Assembly: GCA_024640485.1 (NCBI GenBank) | Contig: JAHEEY010000030.1 | Location: forward strand, 13,384 to 19,216 | Source: Chloroflexota bacterium | GTDB taxonomy: Bacteria; Chloroflexota; Anaerolineae; Promineifilales; Promineifilaceae | Length of the DNA: 5,833 nt | Direction of reading: 5' to 3' | In this document: one piece after another, positions 1-4,693 of the stretch | How the letters are laid out: each line of letters begins with the position of its first letter | Position numbering within the stretch: position 1 is the stretch's first letter | Made by a program: the position numbers and the translations under genes | Notes under the pieces: generated by a model | The model's input: only the letters and a program-made list of their open reading frames with translations | Told to the model about the DNA's origin: nothing | The model's database searches: none

Positions 1-71
1 TTGGAGGCGACAATAGCGCGCTCCGCGGATTGCCCAAGCCGGCTCCCAATAAGATAGGTGAATTAATATGA
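1..71 (+). CDS. Possible 3' end of an upstream gene, cut by the window edge
   Basis: The frame beginning at base 3 is open for 22 codons and ends with TGA at 69-71, so its stop overlaps the start of the next gene in an ATGA arrangement. That geometry is typical of translationally coupled operon genes. The visible residues include a RGLPKPAPNK stretch that I cannot assign to a family. The frame starting at base 1 is also open, to a TAG at 55-57, and would place the stop just before the next ribosome binding site, so the true frame is not settled. An upstream ABC ATPase would fit the permease downstream, but nothing in these few codons shows it. Confidence 0.35.
   Translation, partial: GGDNSALRGLPKPAPNKIGELI
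56..60 (+). promoter_or_regulatory. Ribosome binding site for the beta-solenoid/SHOCT-like gene
   Basis: AGGTG lies seven bases before the ATG at 68, a normal Shine-Dalgarno distance, and supports that start. It lies within the possible upstream coding frame, consistent with coupled translation. Confidence 0.6.
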
Positions 72-1324
72 AAACAGAAAGAGTGGAAACAGGAAAAGCA
101 CCCCTCATTGAAATCGATGTATGCCGCAGCGATCTGGTCATCAGAGGCTGGGACGAATTGGCAGTTCTGATCAAGGGTGATGATTATCAAGTGGTCGAGA
201 GCGATGCGGGGCTTACCTTTAACAGCAACAGCGGCCTTCGTTTGATGGTCCCCTCCGGCAGTCAAGTCCATGTCAAACGAGCCAGCGGAGATCTGGTCAT
301 CAAGAATGTTGAGGGTGATGTCTCCCTGGATGAGGCCTCCGGCGATACCGTTTTGGTGGGGTTGGGAGCGGTAAAAGTCGGAAATGTCCACGGCGATCTT
401 TCCGCCAAGAGAGCCAGCGGCTCTGTGGAAGTGGCCTCCGTACATGGTGATGTGGCGGTGAGGGAAGTCGCTGGGTTGGCTCTGGGCGAAGCCTATGGCG
501 ATTTTTCCGCTCGCGTGGTAAGCGGAGACGCCCAGTTAGGCGAGGTTATGGGGGACGTCAGCCTGCGCGAGGTGACTGGTGATGTTATCCTCAAACAAGG
601 GCTCGGTGATGTGGACCTGGGCGATCTTGGCGGAGTGGTTTCCGTCTCTGATGTCCGGGGCGATATCAGCGTGCGGGGCAGCTTCGGCAGCGGCGAGCAC
701 TATTTCAAGGCGGACGGCGATATTGTACTGCGCTGGCCGTCTGACGCGCCTATTGAGCTGTCGGTGACCGCCGCCAGCATCTCCAATCGGATTGAATTTC
801 ACGAGCTAACGGAAAGCAAAACTGAATTGAACGGCAAGATCGAGGGCGGCAGCACCAAAGTGACGCTCAACGCCAGAGGTCAAGTCGTCGTTAAAGATTT
901 TCGTGGAGCTGAAGACAAGTGGGAGTGGGATCAAGCAGAAGGGCGTGACTTTGGGCTGGGATTTGATTTCTCAGGTTTGGGTGAGCGGATCAGCAAACAG
1001 GTGAACCAGCAGATCGCCGGCATTACCCGCGATCTTGAGCGCAAGTTCGGCCCTGAGTATTCGCAGAAAATCGCGGAGAAAATCTCCCAAAAGGCTGAGC
1101 AGGCGGCTGTGAAGGCTGAGCGAGCTGCCGAAAGAGCGATGCGTCGCGCTGAACGCAGTGCCCGCCGCACTGGCCACAGCAGCCCGCCGCGCCGCCGCGC
1201 GCCCTCCCCGCCGCCGGCAAAGAAGGTCAGCACCGAAGAGCAGTTGAAGATCCTGAAGATGGTGGAACAGGGGAAGATTACAACTGATGAAGCCAGCGTT
1301 CTGCTGGAAGCATTGGGCAGCTAG
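68..1324 (+). CDS. DUF4097-type beta-repeat protein with C-terminal SHOCT-like domain
   Basis: 418 residues with no signal peptide or membrane segment, so probably cytoplasmic or peripherally membrane-bound. Residues 1-70 are short beta strands. Residues 71-200 carry a GD-centred repeat about every nine residues (glycines at 74, 83, 92, 100, 109, 118, 127, 136, 144, 153, 162, 171, 180, 189, 198), as expected for a beta-solenoid of the DUF4097 type. Residues 303-368 are a charged Ala/Arg/Glu helix that may form a coiled coil. Residues 369-387 are a basic proline-rich linker. Residues 388-418 are a SHOCT-like helical hairpin (TEEQLKILKMVEQGKIT core) also found in the gene at 3343. Related Firmicutes proteins (YvlB, LiaX) belong to envelope-stress responses, so a sensing or scaffold role near the membrane is plausible but inferred. 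The start is supported by AGGTG at 56-60. A permease gene follows after 55 bases. Confidence 0.85.
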   Translation: MKTERVETGKAPLIEIDVCRSDLVIRGWDELAVLIKGDDYQVVESDAGLTFNSNSGLRLMVPSGSQVHVKRASGDLVIKNVEGDVSLDEASGDTVLVGLGAVKVGNVHGDLSAKRASGSVEVASVHGDVAVREVAGLALGEAYGDFSARVVSGDAQLGEVMGDVSLREVTGDVILKQGLGDVDLGDLGGVVSVSDVRGDISVRGSFGSGEHYFKADGDIVLRWPSDAPIELSVTAASISNRIEFHELTESKTELNGKIEGGSTKVTLNARGQVVVKDFRGAEDKWEWDQAEGRDFGLGFDFSGLGERISKQVNQQIAGITRDLERKFGPEYSQKIAEKISQKAEQAAVKAERAAERAMRRAERSARRTGHSSPPRRRAPSPPPAKKVSTEEQLKILKMVEQGKITTDEASVLLEALGS

Positions 1325-1368
1325 CGAGTCGTAATTGTTGCGCCGCAGCGACGGGATATGGAAATTAC

Positions 1369-1371
1369 AGG
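1369..1371 (+). promoter_or_regulatory. Ribosome binding site that decides the permease start
   Basis: AGG eight bases before the ATG at 1380 favours that start over the upstream in-frame TTG at 1335, which has no Shine-Dalgarno and begins 11 bases after the preceding stop. A three-codon frame ATG-AAA-TGA (1375-1383) overlaps the chosen start and is probably chance. Confidence 0.45.
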
Positions 1372-1379
1372 TTAATGAA

Positions 1380-2243
1380 ATGACTACGTCATCCGAGCCG
1401 GTTCGGCGGCAGTTATCAAACCAAATGATGTCATCCGGCTCCTTCGGCGCCATGGCGCGCAAGGAGTTTGCCAGGATGCTGCGTTTTCCGGCGGAATTTG
1501 CCGCAAGTCATGCCCAGCTGTTCCTGATCGCGCTTACCTGGTCCCTGATTGGTTTATTGTTCGCCCCTGATGGGGCGGCGTTGGAGATGCGTGCGGATGC
1601 CAACGGGCTGGTGGTGTACGGCTTCATCTGGATCATCTATTTAGCGGACACACTGTGGAGTATCGGCTACTATCTGCGCCCGGTACGCGCAAAGAGACTC
1701 CCTCGGCTGCCATATATCACGCCTGCCGTTAAATTCGCCGATCTTACCTCGAAAGTGACCATCACTTTATTTTGGACCGGCCTATTCTCCTTTGGCGCGG
1801 CAGCCCTGATGAACGTTGTCTTTGGCGAATTCCCTTTTGAAAACGGGCTCTTGGGCTTGTTCATATTGGTTATGACGCTTTCCGGCACTTTCGGCAGCGG
1901 CCTTGCCGCCGTCGCCTTAACCCAGCAGTTCAAGGAAACAGTCCGGACCGCTCTCTACGTGCTGCAGATTGCCCTGGTGCTGTTGTGTGCTCCTTTCGTC
2001 CCATTTGCGGCCCTGCCGGCGCCGTTGCAGACTGCTGCCCGGCTTATGCCGCTTTCCTACGGCCTAGATGCATTTCGTTCTACCTTGATGGGATATCCCA
2101 ACGGATTTCCAGAACTGGCGTCATTTGAGGTAGAATTAATTATCGTGATACTTTTCGGCATTACCATGCCTTGCCTGGGCTTCTGGCTTTTTCAGCGTGC
2201 TGAGAATCGCGCCAGGATCAGAGGAAAGCTATCGAAAAATTAG
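1380..2243 (+). CDS. ABC-2 type transporter permease
   Basis: 287 residues from the ATG at 1380. About 44 mostly polar N-terminal residues are followed by six hydrophobic segments at roughly 45-63, 76-96, 124-147, 157-180, 189-211 and 251-271, the usual topology of an ABC-2 membrane subunit. The stretch LMPLSYGLDAFRSTLMG at 222-238, between segments five and six, is the characteristic conserved region of this family. Such subunits pair with a separate ATP-binding protein to export drugs, lipids or polysaccharides, and the substrate cannot be read from the sequence. No ATPase gene is in the window, so the partner must be upstream or elsewhere. A 302-residue version from TTG at 1335 is possible but less likely. 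The following GNAT gene begins 53 bases after the stop. Confidence 0.85.
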   Translation: MTTSSEPVRRQLSNQMMSSGSFGAMARKEFARMLRFPAEFAASHAQLFLIALTWSLIGLLFAPDGAALEMRADANGLVVYGFIWIIYLADTLWSIGYYLRPVRAKRLPRLPYITPAVKFADLTSKVTITLFWTGLFSFGAAALMNVVFGEFPFENGLLGLFILVMTLSGTFGSGLAAVALTQQFKETVRTALYVLQIALVLLCAPFVPFAALPAPLQTAARLMPLSYGLDAFRSTLMGYPNGFPELASFEVELIIVILFGITMPCLGFWLFQRAENRARIRGKLSKN

Positions 2244-2296
2244 CCGCAAGTCGGATTGGGTAATACATCTCATCCAGCCCGAGCAATCGAAAGCAG

Positions 2297-3283
2297 ATGG
2301 TCATCACAGCGCCAGTGACGGCGGGTTCGGCGAATGGCCCCCGCCCCATCAATCTAAGGCAGGACATTCCACAGATTCTAAGGCTGTTGGAGTTAGTTTT
2401 TGGCAAATCGCTGGGTGCCGAAGGGCGGCGGATGCTCAGCGGCAACCTGGCCCTTTCGCTGAAGCCGGCACCATTCTGGCGCTTGAGCCCAGATATTGGC
2501 AAGCTGTCTCTGGGGTATGTCTGGGAAGAAGACGGCACCGTGATCGCCAACGCCACCGTGTTGAATACCAAGATGGCGGGGCGGTACCTGGTCGTAAACG
2601 TCGCCGTTCACCCGGAGTTCCGGCAGCAGGGAATTGCCCGCGGTTTGATGGAAGCGATCATTTCTTCGCTGCGGGCTCAGGATGCCAAGGAGATCCTGCT
2701 TCAGGTTGAAGCGGACAATGTGCCGGCATTCAACCTGTACGACTCGCTGGCATTTAGCAGCCTGGGCACGATGACCAGCTGGCGGACGACCGTCTCTAGA
2801 TTACGGGCGGTCCAGGAATACAACCTGGGCCAAGAGAAACCGGGGCTGCGCCGGCTTCACCGTCATGAATGGCAGGCCGCCTATGAACTGGATTTGACCT
2901 GCCTGAAGCCAGAGCTCAATTGGCCGGAGGCGCTGCCAGTCGATATCTATCGCCGGGGCATCTGGCACATAATCGACAAATTCGTAAACGGCCGGCAGTC
3001 AGAAGCATGGGTCATTGTCGATTCGAACGACAAGATGCTGGCATTGAACGGCATTTGGAGTGAGTGGGGCAGGGCTCATCGAGTTAGCCTTCGCATCCTG
3101 CCCGATTGGCGCGGTACACTGGAGCGGCAGCTGCTGGCAAATACGGTCCATCGGCTGCGGTATTTGCCCAGACGCAATATCAGGCTGGACCATCCAGCTG
3201 ACGATGAAATAATGAATCAATTGCTTCACGATGCGAACTTCTCCGTATATAAAACGCTCACCCATATGCGGCTGACGCTTTAA
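2297..3283 (+). CDS. GNAT family N-acetyltransferase with tandem GNAT halves
   Basis: 328 residues, about twice a single GNAT domain. The N-terminal half (about 16-163) has an intact acetyl-CoA site: a beta strand leading to VAVHPEFRQQGIARGLM at 102-118, with R109-x-x-G112-x-A114 matching the motif A signature, then LQVEADNVPAFNLYDSLAF at 135-153, matching motif B. The C-terminal half (about 180-328) repeats the outline (SLRILPDWRG at 264-273, then RLDHPADD and LTHMRL near the end) but lacks the second small residue of the pyrophosphate loop, so it is probably a degenerate, non-binding copy. It should transfer an acetyl group from acetyl-CoA to an amine; the acceptor is unknown. The ATG at 2297 has a weak Shine-Dalgarno; an in-frame stop at 2261-2263 and no alternative codon upstream limit the start to here or the GTG at 2315. 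Confidence 0.85.
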   Translation: MVITAPVTAGSANGPRPINLRQDIPQILRLLELVFGKSLGAEGRRMLSGNLALSLKPAPFWRLSPDIGKLSLGYVWEEDGTVIANATVLNTKMAGRYLVVNVAVHPEFRQQGIARGLMEAIISSLRAQDAKEILLQVEADNVPAFNLYDSLAFSSLGTMTSWRTTVSRLRAVQEYNLGQEKPGLRRLHRHEWQAAYELDLTCLKPELNWPEALPVDIYRRGIWHIIDKFVNGRQSEAWVIVDSNDKMLALNGIWSEWGRAHRVSLRILPDWRGTLERQLLANTVHRLRYLPRRNIRLDHPADDEIMNQLLHDANFSVYKTLTHMRLTL

Positions 3284-3356
3284 GGTACTGGCGGATCTGG
3301 AGAGGCAGCGTACGCGTTTGAAGGCAGTGATGGAGAAACTATATGGCTACCACTGA
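3276..3356 (+). other. Short open frame encoding an amphipathic helix, possible gene remnant or leader
   Basis: Between the GNAT and SHOCT-like genes a frame is open after a TGA at 3273-3275 and ends at TGA 3354-3356, overlapping the next start by 14 bases. It reads like a charged helix (VLADLERQRTRLKAVMEKL). It has no good start codon: only CTG at 3288, TTG at 3318, GTG at 3327 or ATG at 3330, none with a clear Shine-Dalgarno. It may be a decayed gene end, a tiny coupled leader, or chance. Confidence 0.2.
3332..3337 (+). promoter_or_regulatory. Ribosome binding site for the small SHOCT-like gene
   Basis: GGAGAA five bases before the ATG at 3343. A TGA at 3328-3330 in the same frame rules out any upstream start, so the start of this gene is well fixed. 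Confidence 0.7.
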
Positions 3357-3723
3357 AGAAAGAATGCAGATTCTGCAGATGATTGCGGACGGCAAAATCA
3401 GCGCCAGCGAAGGTGCCGAGCTGCTGCGAACGTTGGCACAAAGCAATAAGACTCAAACCACGGAGCCGCTGAAAGGCGCCAGCAACCCTCGTTGGTTTAG
3501 GGTACGGGTAACGGACATGGCCAGCGGACGGAATAAGATCAATGTCAATATCCCAATGGGTTTGGTCAATGTGGGTATCAAGATGGGCGCCCGCTTTGCT
3601 CCTGAAATGGAAGGCGTTGAGTATGAGCAAATCATCGAGGCCATTCACAGCGGACAGCAGGGCAAGATCCTGGATGTCACCAATGATGAAGAAGGCGAAC
3701 GCGTAGAGATTTTTGTGGAATAG
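3343..3723 (+). CDS. Small SHOCT-like domain protein
   Basis: 126 residues, soluble, without signal peptide or membrane helix. Residues 4-33 form a two-helix SHOCT-like module (TEERMQILQMIADGKIS, then EGAELLRTLAQ); 13 of 30 positions are identical to the C-terminal module of the protein at 68-1324. A polar linker (34-49) leads to a second domain (50-126) with strands RWFRVRVTD and KINVNIPMGLVNVGIKMGA, a helix EYEQIIEAI and an acidic end DEEGERVEIFVE, a pattern I recall from small proteins that accompany DUF4097-type genes. Function is unknown. Because it shares a module with the large protein of the same cluster, the two may interact or share a partner. It lies 59 bases after the GNAT gene and is likely co-transcribed with it. 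The gene ends with an amber codon followed by 42 more open codons in frame. Confidence 0.8.
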   Translation: MATTEERMQILQMIADGKISASEGAELLRTLAQSNKTQTTEPLKGASNPRWFRVRVTDMASGRNKINVNIPMGLVNVGIKMGARFAPEMEGVEYEQIIEAIHSGQQGKILDVTNDEEGERVEIFVE

Positions 3724-3916
3724 CCGCTGCCGTATCCGCCGCCGCTGCTGCCATATGGCGGACAGCTGCCAGTTGAGAACACCGCTGTATGCATTGGAAA
3801 CCGTACGCTCGGATCCCGCTTACCACCCATAATACCGAACCTAGAGAATTGATCCCGCTTGGACTAGCTTCAACCAGCGGCTGCCGGCTGCCCGTCTTCC
3901 CTTGGAACGCGGCCAT
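3724..3916 (+). other. Intergenic spacer with a 10-bp direct repeat and no clear terminator
   Basis: 193 bases separate the SHOCT-like gene from the glycosylase gene. GATCCCGCTT occurs twice in direct orientation, at 3812-3821 and 3851-3860, 39 bases apart, and could be a regulator site or chance. GCCATATGGC at 3750-3759 is a perfect palindrome. No hairpin followed by a T-run and no convincing -35/-10 pair were found, although the spacer is large enough to hold the glycosylase promoter. Confidence 0.3.
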
Positions 3917-4597
3917 ATGAGCTTGCTTGATCTGCAGCTGGAAATGCGAGCGTGCCAGCGATGCCATCAAGCTGGCTACGAGATCACCCCAGGGGCGGTC
4001 TTCAGCGGCAGCCGCGAGGCAAGGGTTCTTCTGATCGGCCAGGCGCCAGGCATCACCGAGGTGGAAGCGAAGCGCCCATTTAACGCCGGCAGCGGCAGGC
4101 GGTTGTTCCAGTGGTTGGGGGATGCAGGCTGGGATGAGGATGATTTTCGCGGGCGCCATTACATGACCGCGGTGACCAAATGCTACCCTGGTCGAAGCAG
4201 ATCGGGGAAAGGGGACAGGGTTCCCAGTAAAGCGGAACAGGCGTTATGCCGTTCCTTTCTGGAGCGGGAGATCACGGCAGTTAATCCTCACTTGATGATC
4301 CTGGTGGGCGGTTTAGCGATCAAGCTGCTCTTTCCTGGGAGCTCCCGGCTGGCAGATATCATCGGCACCGCGGCCTATTTCCCGCCCGAGCGGCTGCAGA
4401 ACCCGGTAAATTTCAACTTCCGGCAGGCCATTCATCTAGACGCCTTTGACCGAACTCTGGACAGCAGCGGCAGGTGGGTGGTGCCGCTGCCGCACCCTTC
4501 AGGGGCCAGCCTGTGGCCTAACAAACCGGAAAACAAACGGCTGATTGCCCGGGCTGTGGCAATCCTCAGCGACGCCAGAGAACAGCGGGACCTTTAG
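3917..4597 (+). CDS. Uracil-DNA glycosylase superfamily protein (family 4/5-like, iron-sulfur)
   Basis: 226 residues from the ATG at 3917. Enzymes of this type remove uracil from DNA, starting base-excision repair of deaminated cytosine. Four cysteines, C13-x-x-C16, C89 and C111, are spaced as in the 4Fe-4S cluster of family 4 and 5 enzymes. Motif 1 is GQAPG at 41-45, followed by RPFNAGSGRRLFQWL (53-67), which should contact the base and backbone. Motif 2 is HPSGAS at 193-198, with the conserved histidine that inserts at the lesion. Motif 1 has glutamine where family 4 has its conserved acid (GEAPG), so activity and base preference may differ. Length is normal. The longer TTG start at 3902 is less likely: GGAA at 3904-3907 sits nine bases before the ATG and alignment to the family begins near MSLLDL. 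It converges with lon. Confidence 0.85.
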   Translation: MSLLDLQLEMRACQRCHQAGYEITPGAVFSGSREARVLLIGQAPGITEVEAKRPFNAGSGRRLFQWLGDAGWDEDDFRGRHYMTAVTKCYPGRSRSGKGDRVPSKAEQALCRSFLEREITAVNPHLMILVGGLAIKLLFPGSSRLADIIGTAAYFPPERLQNPVNFNFRQAIHLDAFDRTLDSSGRWVVPLPHPSGASLWPNKPENKRLIARAVAILSDAREQRDL

Positions 4598-4630
4598 CAG
4601 CAAAGTTAACATAACAGATCGTGGAGCTGC

Positions 4631-4660
4631 AAAAAAGCCGCTGTCGTTGGACAGCGGCTT
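4631..4660 (-). terminator. Intrinsic terminator of lon, possibly bidirectional
   Basis: An 11-bp perfect stem (4635-4645 paired with 4650-4660) closes a four-base loop. On the minus strand it is followed by a run of six T, two of them within the stem, 34 bases after the lon stop: a textbook rho-independent terminator. On the plus strand the tail is a T/A mixture, so it would be a weaker stop for the glycosylase transcript, which ends at 4597. Confidence 0.85.
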
Positions 4661-4693
4661 ATCTATCTATTAATAGTCAGCGAAAGAAAGGAT

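Noticed and set aside
971..1462. Overlapping minus-strand open frames opposite the 3' end of the beta-solenoid gene
   Set aside because: They are explained by the GC-rich Arg/Ala codons of the plus-strand helix and linker. The products are Arg/Ser/Ala-rich with no domain.
2197..2709. A 170-codon plus-strand frame overlapping the permease end and the GNAT start
   Set aside because: The GNAT frame over the same bases carries clear motifs; this one gives a disordered Gln/Gly/Arg-rich product.
3750..3759. Palindrome GCCATATGGC as an operator or terminator
   Set aside because: It is only ten bases with no loop, no T-run and no second copy, so chance explains it.
3780..3916. A sigma-70 promoter for the glycosylase gene
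   Set aside because: CATAAT near 3828 resembles a -10 box, but no -35 element lies at 16-18 bases; the nearest candidate (TTGGAA) is 28 bases away.
3677..4159. A 160-codon minus-strand open frame across the spacer and the glycosylase start
   Set aside because: It overlaps the end of the SHOCT-like gene and the first third of the glycosylase on the opposite strand, is alanine-rich and low in complexity, and shows no family pattern.
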